Part shown: in pieces, positions 44,963-54,370 of the stretch
Position numbering within the stretch: the first letter of the stretch is position 1
How the letters are laid out: each line of letters starts with the position of its first letter
Source: UBA1141 sp963665155
Lineage (GTDB): Bacteria > Chloroflexota > Dehalococcoidia > Lucifugimonadales > UBA3495
Assembly (NCBI GenBank): GCA_963665155.2
Contig: OY761986.2
Location: 2,108,001 to 2,172,000, forward strand
DNA length: 64,000 bases
Direction: 5' to 3'
Notes under the pieces: generated by a model
Database searches by the model: none
What the model was told of the DNA's origin: nothing
What the model saw: only the letters and a program-made list of their open reading frames with translations
Made by a program: the position numbers and the translations under genes

Positions 44963-45452
44963 CGCATTTCCTCATATCTCTATGTAACCATCTAAGCAGC
45001 AGCCCTCGAACCATACGCGGTGAACTACGCGGCGCTGTGACGGTGAAATCATTATTGAGAATTGGGGGGTTTTCCGCTAGGTATATCCTCTGCGAATTAA
45101 ATGGGAATCTTTGAGGCCAGCATCTTGAGGGCTTCAAAAAATACACCACACATTGGTATAACATCATCCGCTAGTGTAGCTATAAAATCCCGCCAGCTGA
45201 TTAAAATTCAGAGCCCTATTTACAAAGGCGGCTCGAGGCCAAAGGATATAAGGCCCAAGTGGTGAAACTACGAGTCGGGTTTGCCAATCATCAACAGTCT
45301 GAGCCCTTTGATTAGCAGACTTGCCCAACTTTAATGAAGCAGGGCAACAAGAAAATACCCACCCTGGATATTTCCGGGATGGGTTTAATGTCAGTTACAA
45401 GCTGGCCGCAATACGGTCGATGCGATCTCCAGGCCGGGTAGTAAAGCCCGTC
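44963..45452. other. Intergenic region, nothing recognised
   Basis: 490 bases upstream of the Nudix gene. Short frames here have no coding character. Confidence 0.35.
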
Positions 45453-45692
45453 CTATCGATGCAAAGACAGTCCATTGCCGACTTTCGAGTTTTCCGGTTG
45501 GGGGATGTCCCCCGATGGGAAAAAGTCAATCATCGTGATTGGCTCCGGGGCTTGGTGTAATGACCCGATCCTTCGGCAGACCGATTCAACCAAATCTTTA
45601 ACCAGCCTAATGCTGATCAAAATGACCGCCAAAGGGATAATAAAACAAATCCCAAGAATGAAAATCGGGATGACCAGTTTTCTCCCATTCAT
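45453..45692 (-). CDS. Possible small membrane protein
   Basis: 79 residues with one strong hydrophobic segment (KLVIPIFILGICFIIPLAVILISI, ~5-28) followed by a polar tail. AGGTGA lies six bases before the ATG. No family recognised. The opposite-strand frame 45475-46056 is longer but lacks coding character. Confidence 0.42.
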   Translation of the reverse strand: MNGRKLVIPIFILGICFIIPLAVILISIRLVKDLVESVCRRIGSLHQAPEPITMIDFFPSGDIPQPENSKVGNGLSLHR

Positions 45693-46178
45693 GGCGCTTC
45701 ACCTAGAGTCCTGCGACGCTTTCGGTACAGCCGACGTGAAGGCTCCGCACCCTCCGGCGTCAATTATCGGTTCTCCACCCATTCCGCCCCAAGCCCAGGC
45801 TCCCACAAATGACTACCTAAAGGACTATGGGGGAAGACCCCCAATTCTTCCTAGGGTGCTAACACATCGAGAATTGAGGGGTGCAATCCCGATGCGCGTG
45901 GCTCAATGGCCGGAGGGAGCGGACATTGAAGTGCAGCCCGAAAAGCAGCCCATTTTTTGCGTCGCTACGGAACCAAGAAGTATTCTTTCAACCCGAGTTC
46001 TGGAGCATGAAATTGCCTTTGCGGCAGCAGTCCTCAAATTTATTCCGGTCGCCTGATATACTACTGGCAGTCGCGTCCGGACTGGGGCAAACCTGTTGGC
46101 AACAGGACGGGGATCAAGAAACAATCCGGTCCGGGCTTCAGGAATCAATGCCGCCAGTAGATGCTAGGAGTAGATGCC
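45693..46178. other. Intergenic region, nothing recognised
   Basis: 486 bases with no convincing gene, hairpin or repeat. Confidence 0.35.
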
Positions 46179-46493
46179 ATGTACGTTGTTACCAACCGAA
46201 TAAGTATCGCCCCAGGGAACGGGGCTGATTTGGAAGAGCGATTCGGCCCGCGGGGCGGTGTCGAAAACCAGGCAGGATTCAAGGGTTTCGAGCTTTGGAA
46301 ACAGAATCAAGACGCTGAGCACGAAGAATACTTGGTGGTGACCCATTGGGAATCTGAAGAGGCATTCAAAGGGTGGATTGGCAGCGAGTCCTTTCGGGAA
46401 GCCCACGCCAACATGCGCATAGACTACATTGTAGGTCCCGGCGAGATTTGCAACTACGATGTGCGCTTGTCCTCGGCTCCAACAGGCGATTGA
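46179..46493 (+). CDS. Antibiotic biosynthesis monooxygenase (ABM) domain protein
   Basis: 104 residues from ATG 46179. Typical ABM/IsdG-like pattern: MYVVTNRISIAPGNGADLEERFGPR, GFKGFELWKQNQDAEHEEYLVVTHWESEEAFKGWIGSESFREAHA. Members are dimeric alpha/beta barrels; some degrade heme. The His-Ala ending of the helix (REAHA) fits the heme-degrading type, but this is tentative. Confidence 0.8.
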   Translation: MYVVTNRISIAPGNGADLEERFGPRGGVENQAGFKGFELWKQNQDAEHEEYLVVTHWESEEAFKGWIGSESFREAHANMRIDYIVGPGEICNYDVRLSSAPTGD

Positions 46494-46630
46494 GCGATAA
46501 TCGACTAGGATTGGCCCCATACGTTCCACACAGGCAACCAGTGCGACTAACACTGCGCAATTTATGCTCCGCTTCGGCAAGTGTTAGTAGATTAGTGATC
46601 TTATTTTAAATAAACCCGGAGGCCACTGGT

Positions 46631-46957
46631 TTGATCTTTCATATGTACACCGGAAGTGACGGTCAGTCCCACATGGAAAATTTGGAATTACCCGCCGGAG
46701 ACATGTTTCAGGTCCCGCTTCCTGTCGGGGAAGACATTAATTTCCGTAGAAAACCAATGCCAGGTTGGCACAACGCTCCCCGGCGGCAATACGTGGTAAC
46801 TCTCACCGGAAGCGTGGAAATGGGATTTGGCGACGGTACGTCCCAACGGTTGGTTCCGGGTGACGTCATGCTGGCTGAAGACTGCACGGGCCAAGGGCAC
46901 ACGACCACTGAAGTTGAGTCACCGTGGTTCTCGTTTTCCGTCCCCCTTGGCGATTAA
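46631..46957 (+). CDS. Cupin-like protein, tandem copy 1
   Basis: 108 residues. TTG at 46631 is preferred because GGAGG (46618-46622) lies 8 bases upstream; the ATG at 46643 would lose the spacing. Cupin core: MPGWHNAPRRQYVVTLTGSVEMGFGDGTSQRLVPGDVMLAEDCTGQGHTTTEVE. It closely resembles the protein encoded by the next gene, so the pair arose by tandem duplication. Function unknown. Confidence 0.78.
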   Translation: MIFHMYTGSDGQSHMENLELPAGDMFQVPLPVGEDINFRRKPMPGWHNAPRRQYVVTLTGSVEMGFGDGTSQRLVPGDVMLAEDCTGQGHTTTEVESPWFSFSVPLGD

Positions 46958-47038
46958 ACCGGGAGTTGGACCTGGCCAATGGGGAATAACGACGCCCATT
47001 CTCACGGCAAGGCCTTGCAAGCCTCATGACCAAACACC

Positions 47039-47401
47039 ATGACCGAGGTTAACTTAATGCAATACAGGGTTTATTCCGGCAGCGATGGTCAGTCCCACAT
47101 TGAAACCCTTGAGATGGACTCATCCGAAGCTTTCGGGTTTCCAGCGGGAAGTGGCGAAGACCTGGTATTTCGCCGGGAGCCCATGCCGGGATGGCACAAT
47201 TGCCCCCGCCGTCAGTTGGTGGTTACCTTGGCCGGTCTAGTGGAGATTGGGTTCGGCGACGGCACAACACAGCGCTTGGGCCCGGGCGACATCTCCCTTA
47301 TGGAGGACTACACGGGACAAGGTCACACCACCACCGTGGTGGAAGGACCCTGGCTATCTATGCAAATTCCCGTCGATGTCGACGCCAAGGTCAGCCTGTA
47401 G
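47039..47401 (+). CDS. Cupin-like protein, tandem copy 2
   Basis: 120 residues. Shares with the previous gene the blocks YSGSDGQSHIETLE, FRREPMPGWHNCPRRQLVVTLAGLVEIGFGDGTTQRLGPGD and EDYTGQGHTTTVVEGPW. ATG at 47039 or 47057 (LMQYR) are both possible. Cytosolic, no signal peptide. Confidence 0.8.
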   Translation: MTEVNLMQYRVYSGSDGQSHIETLEMDSSEAFGFPAGSGEDLVFRREPMPGWHNCPRRQLVVTLAGLVEIGFGDGTTQRLGPGDISLMEDYTGQGHTTTVVEGPWLSMQIPVDVDAKVSL

Positions 47402-47528
47402 CCCTTATTCTCAACCAGGACAGACGCCAATGGGCTGACCCAACCGACCGGACCCCCGGCGCAACCTTCGTCAAGACTGGGGTCAAGACTAGGCTCAGGT
47501 CTGAAAATGGTCCGGGTTTCTTCAAACG

Positions 47529-48038
47529 ATGTACCAAGCAGCCGTAATCATACACATCCTCGCTGCCATTACCTGGCTGGGGGGAACATTGTTTCTGCTC
47601 ATGGTATTGATCCCTCTGGCAAGGGGCAATGTAGAGTCTCCGGCTCAAGGAATGGCATTGGTGCGCCAATCCGCCCAGAGGTTCTTGCCAATTGCTTGGG
47701 CGTCGATAATCTTGCTGGCGGTCACCGGCATTTTCCTGGCCACCGACCATTGGAGCGTTAGCGTCAAAGAATTCTTCGGCGGTGGAGACTACTTTAGCCC
47801 GCACTTTATCAAGGTACTACGAGTCAAGACAATATTGGCCGCCATGGTCATAATCCTGAGCCTATTCCAGGATTTTGTGCTAGGCCCTTGGGTTATGAAC
47901 CGGTTGGAGGCAGCCCGCAGCACCGACGGACCACCGCCTGTTATTCCCGGCAGGAAGATGATCCTAATGATCGCCCGGGTCAACCTACTGTTGATATTGG
48001 CCATTATCTGTCTGGCTGTGATCCTGATTCGCCCATAA
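47529..48038 (+). CDS. CopD/DUF4149-like membrane protein
   Basis: 169 residues with four likely membrane helices (~3-28, 50-73, 96-116 and 143-167). The first begins MYQAAVIIHILAAITWLGGTLFLL, where His within H-I-L-A-A-I-T-W-L-G-G resembles the CopD/YeaQ-type heme- or copper-linked families. Function not assigned. Confidence 0.72.
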   Translation: MYQAAVIIHILAAITWLGGTLFLLMVLIPLARGNVESPAQGMALVRQSAQRFLPIAWASIILLAVTGIFLATDHWSVSVKEFFGGGDYFSPHFIKVLRVKTILAAMVIILSLFQDFVLGPWVMNRLEAARSTDGPPPVIPGRKMILMIARVNLLLILAIICLAVILIRP

Positions 48039-48144
48039 GCAAAACCTCACTCTCCACAGTAGGGGAGAGCGGACCGGTTCCTTCCCCCCAAGATCAATGC
48101 TCTCGGAGTCGTCAGCACCAATCCCTCGGCAAATTGCGATAACG

Positions 48145-48924
48145 CTAGGTGGGCTGGAAGCCTAGCAAGTGCATGCCTGAGTCGATCATGATCGTCTCGC
48201 CCGTTATGAACTTTGCTCCCTCCAACAGCCAGACAACAGTTTCGGCCAAGGTCTCAGGCGTGGCCACCTCTATCAACGGCACGGTGCTAACAAACTGGTC
48301 CACCAGCCGGTGGTAACGTTCCTCACCTAGTCCGTCGACCCACCACCTCGACGGAAAAAGCCCTGGGAGCACCGCATTGACCCGCACTTCGGGAGCCAAG
48401 GCGCGAGCCATGGAGATCGTCATGGTATTCAAAGCACCTTTGGAAGCGGCGTAGGCAATGGAACTTCCGGCCCCGGTTATCGAGGAAATTGACGAGACGT
48501 TTACGATGGCACCCTGGCCGCTAGCCTTCAATTGGGGCGCGGTCGCACGAATCATTTGGTATGCGCCAACCACGTTGACCGAGTAGACGTGGAGGAAGTC
48601 TTCGGCGGTGAGGGACTCCAAGTCCGCAGAACTGGCGAAAACCGATTGCCCGGCATTATTCACCAGACCGTCTACCCGGCCCCACTTTGCCACCGCCTCG
48701 TCGGCCATGCGGCGGCAATCTTGGTCTACCGAGACGTCGGCCCGGCATAGCAAGGTCTCAACCCCCGACTCCCGGCAAGCAGCGGCGGTTTCTTCCGCTT
48801 CGGCCACACTTTTGGTGTAATTGATAACTACGTTGGCACCTTTGGACGCCGCAAGTTTGGCTGTTGCCGATCCCAAGCCCGTCGCCGAGCCGGTGATGGT
48901 AATTACCGAACCTGAAAGATTCAT
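48145..48924 (-). CDS. SDR family oxidoreductase
   Basis: 259 residues from ATG 48924, with GGGGGAG just upstream (48926-48932); the frame to 48981 lacks support. Cofactor motif TGSATGLGSATAKLAASKG, NNAGQSVFAS, catalytic Ser with Tyr-x-x-x-Lys (SSIAYAASKG), and C-terminal FITGETIMIDSGMHLL. A classical FabG-type dehydrogenase; substrate unknown. Confidence 0.9.
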   Translation of the reverse strand: MNLSGSVITITGSATGLGSATAKLAASKGANVVINYTKSVAEAEETAAACRESGVETLLCRADVSVDQDCRRMADEAVAKWGRVDGLVNNAGQSVFASSADLESLTAEDFLHVYSVNVVGAYQMIRATAPQLKASGQGAIVNVSSISSITGAGSSIAYAASKGALNTMTISMARALAPEVRVNAVLPGLFPSRWWVDGLGEERYHRLVDQFVSTVPLIEVATPETLAETVVWLLEGAKFITGETIMIDSGMHLLGFQPT

Positions 48925-49142
48925 AGCTCCCCCGTATGTCATTTTTCTATAGGATTGGTGGCCAGATTGATTGCTAGACACGATGCGGCCGGACTCCGAT
49001 CAGCGTCTGGACCTCGGCTGCATTTTACTACCAACTCCTGTTCTTGGTAATGCGCCAGATTGCGAGTCCAGAACGCAGCATTAGGAAGCCGTCTCACCGG
49101 ATCAGGACAGTATCGGGATAGTTGCATTGTCGCGACGTTTTC

Positions 49143-49167
49143 TGGATTCCGGCCTGCGCCGGAATGA
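49143..49167 (+). repeat. Dispersed CCGGCCTGCGCCGGAATGA repeat, copy 2
   Basis: TGGATTCCGGCCTGCGCCGGAATGA, in inverted orientation to the copy at 41770-41796. It lies just downstream of the E1 beta gene. Confidence 0.6.
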
Positions 49168-49193
49168 CGATTGGGGGTCGCACAGCTTCACCG

Positions 49194-50173
49194 CTAGTAG
49201 GCGGCCAACTCGCGGATTGCTTGTGTTATGTTTTCCACCGAGGGCAAGCAGAAGTCTTCCATTCCGGGATTGTAGGGAAATGACGGAATGTCCGGGGCGG
49301 CGACACGGTAAATGGGACCGTCGAGGCTGTCGAATGCCTCCTTGGCTATAATAGCCGCCAACTCAGCGCCCACTCCGCCGGTCAAGTTGTCCTCGTGGAC
49401 GATACACACTTTACCGGTCTTTCTCACCGAATTCAGGACAGTATCCTTGTCCATAGGAGAGATGGTCCGCAAATCGACCACGTCACAATCGACACCCTCT
49501 TCTTCCATTAGCTGGGCCGCAGCCAGGCAATCGTGTACTGACAGACCATAAGAAATGAGGCTGATACTATCACCCTCCCGTACCCGCACGGCTTCGCCAA
49601 TGGGCACGGTGAAGTCGCCCTCTGGGACTTCGCCCTGAACACTGGCGTAACCTCGCTTGTGCTCGAAAAAGAGGACTGGATTGTTGTCCCGGATGGCCGA
49701 CTTCAACAATCCCTTGGCGTCGTAGGGATTTGAGGGAATAACCACCTTCAGTCCGGGGAAGTGCAGAAAAAAGGCCTCTACGCTCTGGGAATGGTACAAG
49801 CCACCTCGGACACCACCGCCAAAGGGCGCCCGCACCACCAGAGGAACAGGGTATTCCCCGTTGGTGCGGTAGTAGTGGCGAGCGGCCTCGCTAACAATCT
49901 GGTTAAAGGCGGGGTAGATGAAATCTACGAACTGTATCTCCGCCACGGGACGCAGACCATTTAGGGCGGCGCCTATGGCCACGCCAACAATGCCCGACTC
50001 GGCCAACGGCGCATGACCCGTTCATCGCCATAAGTCTGCCATAGGCCATCGGTGGCCCGGAAAACGCCTCCGTTTACACCAATGTCCTCCCCCATCAGAA
50101 CGACGTTGGGGTCACGTTCCATTTCCTCCCGGAGGGCATCCCTGACCGCGTCGATCATCCGTATCACTGGCAT
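49194..50173 (-). pseudogene. 2-oxoacid dehydrogenase E1 beta subunit, frameshifted
   Basis: The start at 50173 reads MPVIRMIDAVRDALREEMERDPNVVLMGEDIGVNGGVFRATDGLWQTYGDERVM, and the other frame continues LAESGIVGVAIGAALNGLRPVAEIQFVDFIYPAFNQIVSEAARHYYRTNGEYPVPLVVRAPFGGG to the end at 49194. Related proteins have DERVMDAPLAESGI; a loss of four bases (or another 1-mod-3 change) near 50010-50014 joins the two. The two parts together give a full-length (~325 residue) E1 beta. It pairs with the E1 alpha gene upstream. Either a real mutation or an assembly error. Confidence 0.85.
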
Positions 50174-50254
50174 GTTCTTTCCTCCCGGCGAGAAGCGAGT
50201 AGTTTGACCGGCGTCCGGGGCTAAAAGCCACTCTTAAGAGCAAATTGACCAATG

Positions 50255-51271
50255 TTATGGGGCAAACAGCCGCTCGAGAGAGGACTCGGGAGTTGGCTGG
50301 GGGGCGGCCTCAGCGTAGGCAATGGCATCTTCGGTTTCGTCCTCGGCTTGCTGCCACAAAGCCTTGTCCGCATCACGGTCCAAATAGCCGCTTGCCAGTA
50401 AATAGCCTTTGAATTTTTTCAATGGGTCCAAGGCCCGTTCGGCTTCCAATTCTTCTTTGGTGCGGTACCTAGTGTGGTCGTCGGATATAGAATGGGGCAT
50501 CATCCTGATCGTGTGGGCTTCGATCAACGTCGGGCCTTCGCCTCGCCTGGCCCGGTCCACGGCCAGTTGGGTTGCCTCCCGCACCGCCAAAACATCCATG
50601 CCATCGATCTCCACGCCGGGGAAACCGTAGGATTCGGCCCTCATGGCAATGGATTTACCCGCCGTCTGTTTGTCAAAAGGGACCGATGTGGCCCAGCCGT
50701 TGTTGTTGCAAAAGAAGACTACCGGCACCTTCATAACCCCGGCGAAGTTGAGGCCTTCGTGGAAATCGCCCTCGCTGGCCGCACCGTCTCCGAAGTAGAC
50801 CATTGTCACGGCGGGCTCACGGCGGATTTTGGAGGCCAACGCCAGTCCCATAGCTTTGGGAATGGTTACTGCAACGGGACTACCCATGGACACTATGCCC
50901 AGCTTCCGGCTATTCCAATGCATCGGCATTTGCCGTCCACCGCTGTTGGGGTCTTCCGCCCGGGCAAATAGATTCAACATTACCTCCCGGACCGTCATCC
51001 CCAAGACCAACACTGAGGCTAGGTCTCGGGCATAAGGGACGAGCAGATCGGTGCCCTGCTCCAGTGCCCAAGCGCTCCCCACGTCGGCCGCCTCCTGTCC
51101 GTCGCCAGCCATGGAGAACAGCACCTTCCCCTGGCGATTTAGCAACCAAGCCTTCTGGGAAATGGTCCTGGCCAGTAGCATGAAGTAGTACATTCTCAAG
51201 CATTCCTCGCCTGTCGGCCCTAGTCCGACAGATGCTTGTTGGGAATCTTGAGCTGCTTTAACTTTCGGCAT
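50255..51271 (-). CDS. 2-oxoacid dehydrogenase E1 alpha subunit
   Basis: 338 residues from ATG 51271 (GAGGTGG directly before it). Thiamine diphosphate motif GDGAASEGDFHEGLNFAGVMKVPVVFFCNNN at about 161-191 and the RHTRYRTKEE-like substrate loop (SDDHTRYRTKEEL) are present. It forms the decarboxylating E1 of a pyruvate, acetoin or branched-chain complex with the beta subunit downstream; E2 and E3 are not in the window, so the substrate is not settled. Confidence 0.9.
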   Translation of the reverse strand: MPKVKAAQDSQQASVGLGPTGEECLRMYYFMLLARTISQKAWLLNRQGKVLFSMAGDGQEAADVGSAWALEQGTDLLVPYARDLASVLVLGMTVREVMLNLFARAEDPNSGGRQMPMHWNSRKLGIVSMGSPVAVTIPKAMGLALASKIRREPAVTMVYFGDGAASEGDFHEGLNFAGVMKVPVVFFCNNNGWATSVPFDKQTAGKSIAMRAESYGFPGVEIDGMDVLAVREATQLAVDRARRGEGPTLIEAHTIRMMPHSISDDHTRYRTKEELEAERALDPLKKFKGYLLASGYLDRDADKALWQQAEDETEDAIAYAEAAPQPTPESSLERLFAP

Positions 51272-51714
51272 TACCACCTCATATCAGGAACGCTGAGGAC
51301 CGGTTCGTTTTAATCGCGTCACGTAATCGAGTCCCATAATCAAGTCCGGCAACCTGGTCCAGCGTTCAGACCCTCGGCTCTGGGGTTTGGTATCTAGTAA
51401 GATGCTGACCCATAACCGCCGATTCCCACCTAAATTTTAGACCTGTTGCCAGGCATAAACACGAATTGCGCTGCCGGTTGTTAAAATGTTCGATAAACTC
51501 GCCACAAACGTAGAAACGGCCACCGGCAAGATAGGTAAGGCCCTGAGCAAAACCAGTTGGGTCTTTAATATCCTACGTGTAGGGAGTATTCTTTTGAAAA
51601 TAAATCGCTGTAAATATATTGGTCAGTGATAATCGGTGTGATTCGGATTAATTCCCACTGTGAATCACCGTAGTTTTTTGGCCAGTGTAGTTCAGCACTC
51701 ATAATCAAGTCGGA
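51272..51714. other. Intergenic region upstream of E1 alpha
   Basis: 443 bases between the E1 alpha start (minus strand) and the tandem array. No gene recognised; the E1 promoter should be here. Confidence 0.35.
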
Positions 51715-52236
51715 CGGTACCTGGAGTCAACTGTACCTGGAGTCAACTGTACCTGGAGTCAACTGTACCTGGAGTCAACTGTCAACTGTACCTGGAGTCA
51801 ACTGTACCTGGAGTCAACTGTACCTGGAGTCAACTGTACTGTCAACTGTACCTGGAGTCAACTGTACCTGGAGTCAACTGTACCTGGAGTCAACTGTACT
51901 GTACCTGGAGTCAAACCTGTCAACTGTACCTGGAGTCAACTGTACTGTACCTGGAGTCAACTGTACTGTACCTGGAGTCAACTGTACTGTACCTGGAGTC
52001 AACTGGAGTACTGTACCTGGAGTCAACTGTACCCGGAGTCAACTGTACTGTACCTGGAGTCAACTGTACCCTGGAGTCAACTGTACCCGGAGTCAACTAC
52101 CCGGAGTCAACTGTACCTGGAGTCAACTGTACCCGGAGTCAACTGTACCCGGAGTCAACTGTACCTGGAGTCAACTGTACCCGGAGTCAACTGTACCTGG
52201 AGTCAACTGTACCTGGAGTCAACTGTACCTGGAGGT
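51715..52236. repeat. Minisatellite: about 28 copies of a 16-bp unit
   Basis: The core unit is CTGGAGTCAACTGTAC. About 28 copies of GGAGTCAA are counted. Variants carry CCCGGAGTC instead of CTGGAGTC (mostly on the right), or extra TGTACTGTAC or GTCAACTGTA pieces. Lines starting at 51781 and 51841 are identical over 60 bases, so a higher-order unit has also been duplicated. No open frame runs through. The array ends 23 bases before a hydrolase start. Confidence 0.92.
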
Positions 52237-52258
52237 ACTCGAAATCAAAAGGAGTCAC

Positions 52259-53157
52259 ATGGAAACGAAGGTTTTTTCAATAGCGACGGCATCCGGATCG
52301 CCGGGTTGCTCTATGAGCCGGAAGCCGCAGCCAACGATTCCTGCCCGGCGATAATGCTTTGCCAGGGCATGGTAGGCGTCAAGGAATATTTCTGGTTCCC
52401 CCACTTGGCCCGCCGATTGGTCGAATTGGGCTGCGTGGCCCTAATTTGGGACTACCGGGGCGTGGGAGAAAGCGGGGGGGAGCCTGGGCGTCTGTATCCT
52501 CTGGAGCAGGCCGAAGACATCCGCAACGGCCTGACGTTTCTGGAGACCAACCACAAGGTTGACCCAGAACGTTTAGGGCTATTGGGTTTCAGCTTCGGCG
52601 CTGGTATGGTGCCCTACGTTGCCGGGGTGGACGAGAGGGTGAAGTGCGCCATCAGCGTGGCTGGCTGGGGAGACGGCGAGCGTTGGATGCAGAGCATCCG
52701 TCGTTATTACGAGTGGCTAGACTTGCTAGGCCAGATTGAGGGTGACCGAAAGACCAGGATCGAGACCGGCAAGTCGGAAATGGTCAGTGGCGGAGGCATC
52801 TTGGTGGGCGACCCAGCCACCGCCGCCGCCAGGCAAAAGGTAATGGACCAGATTCCCGAGATGGAAAACTACAAGAGCACCGCCTATTCCTTGGCCACAG
52901 CGGAGAAGCTCTTGGAATTCAAGCCAATCAGCGTAGTGGACCGCATTGCTCCCAGGGCCATGATGTACATCGCCGCAGGCTTGGATTCGGTGACTCCAGC
53001 CGAGGGAGTTATAGATATGTATGAGGAGACATTCGAGCCAAAGAAACTGTGGGTGATTCCGGGAGCCGCCCACTACGACGTGTACCGGGAAGACCTGAAG
53101 GAAACGATTTGGGATATGTCGGTCGCGTGGTTCAAGGAACACCTGCCCATGGCTTAG
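52259..53157 (+). pseudogene. Alpha/beta hydrolase with probable homopolymer frameshift near the start
   Basis: The main frame is open from before 52306 to 53157 and encodes FNSDGIRIAGLLYEPEA...ANDSCPAIMLCQGMVGVKEYFWFPHLARRLVELGCVALIWDYRGVGESGG, nucleophile GLLGFSFGAGMVPYVAG, and PRAMMYIAAGLDSVTPAEG with AAHYD as acid and histidine. The natural start is ATG 52259 (AAGGAG at 52249-52254), which reads METKVF but then needs one more T in the T6 run at 52272-52277 to reach the main frame. The only in-frame start otherwise is TTG 52306. Thus one base seems lost. Family: dienelactone hydrolase/X-Pro dipeptidyl peptidase-like. Confidence 0.8.
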
Positions 53158-53220
53158 CCCCCGTCCATTAGGGGTAGGGTATGCGCTGGTGATTTATGCC
53201 ATCCGGCAACCGATATCTAT

Positions 53221-53267
53221 GGAGCAAAATAGGGATGGGGCTTGTTGCCCCATCCCTATTTTGCTCC
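53221..53267. terminator. Perfect 21-bp stem hairpin after the hydrolase
   Basis: GGAGCAAAATAGGGATGGGGC (53221-53241) is perfectly complementary to 53247-53267 with a TTGTT loop. Located 63 bases after the hydrolase stop; probably terminates transcription in both directions, or is a repeat-type element. Confidence 0.6.
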
Positions 53268-53560
53268 ACCGGTCTAGGTTTTTCATCTTCCTAAAAAACC
53301 AAAGAATAATTTAAATTTCTGTCTGCCTGGTGAGTGCCCCAGCCCACCGGCGCACTTTCCTTTGGGCCAACGTCTGGAAAGCCCCAATTTACCGACTTCA
53401 AAGACACACATCTCCTTCTCATTTCATTTGCAGGTTAACCCTAATGTTTTTGAGTGTTGTCCTCCTCCCCCGCATCTTCGGTGGAGGATAACCTGACGTC
53501 AGTGGAACAGGAAAGGCTAAAGCGAGAGAGCGACTCCCGCAACAAACGCACAACACTTCA

Positions 53561-53905
53561 ATGCGGCGGCGGAGGGTACACCAGGTGATCAAGGATATGG
53601 TAGCCAACCGCGATATGATAGCCAACGCAAGAGTGGAGCCATACGAAAGGCCAAATTACCCATCGGCTAAGGCTGGCATCTTGGGCTTTATTGCCAAGAA
53701 AAGGGCCGGTAGGGTCGTCCTTTACTCGATGGGCGCCTTGTTTTTGGCAGCATTCTGCGCCTTCGTGTTTAACTCATTGGGCCAGGACACCGAGTTTGCG
53801 ATTGCAGTGATGGGTTCGTTAATTGGTGGCTTTTTGGGAGCTATGTTAGCCGCTGCCCTGATCGTCGACATTTATCTGCCCAAGCGCAAGGAAGACCAAG
53901 AGTAA
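53561..53905 (+). CDS. Small membrane protein, unknown
   Basis: 114 residues: a basic N-terminal ~50 residues (the first codons are uncertain; ATG 53597 is an alternative) and two membrane helices, VVLYSMGALFLAAFCAFVFNSL and FAIAVMGSLIGGFLGAMLAAALIVDIYL. Ends in a charged tail KRKEDQE. No family recognised. The upstream 403 bases (53158-53560) hold only the hairpin at 53221. Confidence 0.6.
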   Translation: MRRRRVHQVIKDMVANRDMIANARVEPYERPNYPSAKAGILGFIAKKRAGRVVLYSMGALFLAAFCAFVFNSLGQDTEFAIAVMGSLIGGFLGAMLAAALIVDIYLPKRKEDQE

Positions 53906-53966
53906 ATCGATGACGAACCCCGGTGGTATTTTAGAATCTGAGTCGGAACAAGGCGGGTGAAGGGCG

Positions 53967-54062
53967 ATGACGGTACACAAAAGGCTGAGCATCATCGAAT
54001 GGACCGCAGTGGTGGGCAACTTCGCCCTGTTGGCCATAGTAGGTTTGATTTTACTAATTTGA
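53967..54062 (+). CDS. Very small membrane protein (31 residues)
   Basis: ATG at 53967 with GAAGGG just upstream. The peptide has a short polar start (MTVHKRLSIIE) and one hydrophobic span (WTAVVGNFALLAIVGLILLI), the layout of small regulatory membrane proteins. It is only 61 bases after the preceding small membrane protein gene. A frame of 66 codons that overlaps it in another phase (53957-54157) looks non-coding. Confidence 0.42.
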   Translation: MTVHKRLSIIEWTAVVGNFALLAIVGLILLI

Positions 54063-54293
54063 CCTTAAACACGGACGACCTGTTGGGCAGAAACCCGATT
54101 GCTGTTCCGAGATGGCAGCAGATAAACTTCATGAACTTTAGCAGTGATCGAAACTAGGCGGGCTATGCCACGACCGAGTTGTGAGCTACTTCGAGACTGC
54201 GCCGCATGTCAGTTGATATTGCTACCGCTCTAATCCACGTTTTAGCACACATTGGGAAATTCGTAGGTCAGGAAATTTATGGGTTTCCGTGCG
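54063..54293. other. Intergenic region, no gene recognised
   Basis: 231 bases. A frame at 54206-54430 is a shadow over the terminator and the opposite repeat-protein gene. Confidence 0.35.
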
Positions 54294-54331
54294 AAACGGC
54301 CCCGGCGTTCGAACGCCGGGGCCGTTTTTTT
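54294..54331 (+). terminator. Strong rho-independent terminator
   Basis: Perfect 34-bp palindrome 54294-54327 (arms AAACGGCCCCGGCGTTC), then T tract to 54331. It points right and ends the plus-strand small-gene group; the repeat-protein gene on the opposite strand ends at 54371. Confidence 0.9.
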
Positions 54332-54370
54332 GGCTGGTCTGATTTGGCTCTTATAGCCACGAGAGGCGAC

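Noticed and set aside
45475..46056. Plus-strand frame of 193 residues
   Set aside because: No ribosome binding site, no recognisable motif and low-complexity Pro stretches; the opposite small membrane ORF is more plausible.
51715..52236. Repeat array resembling CRISPR
   Set aside because: Units are directly tandem with no unique spacers and no cas genes nearby; it is a minisatellite.
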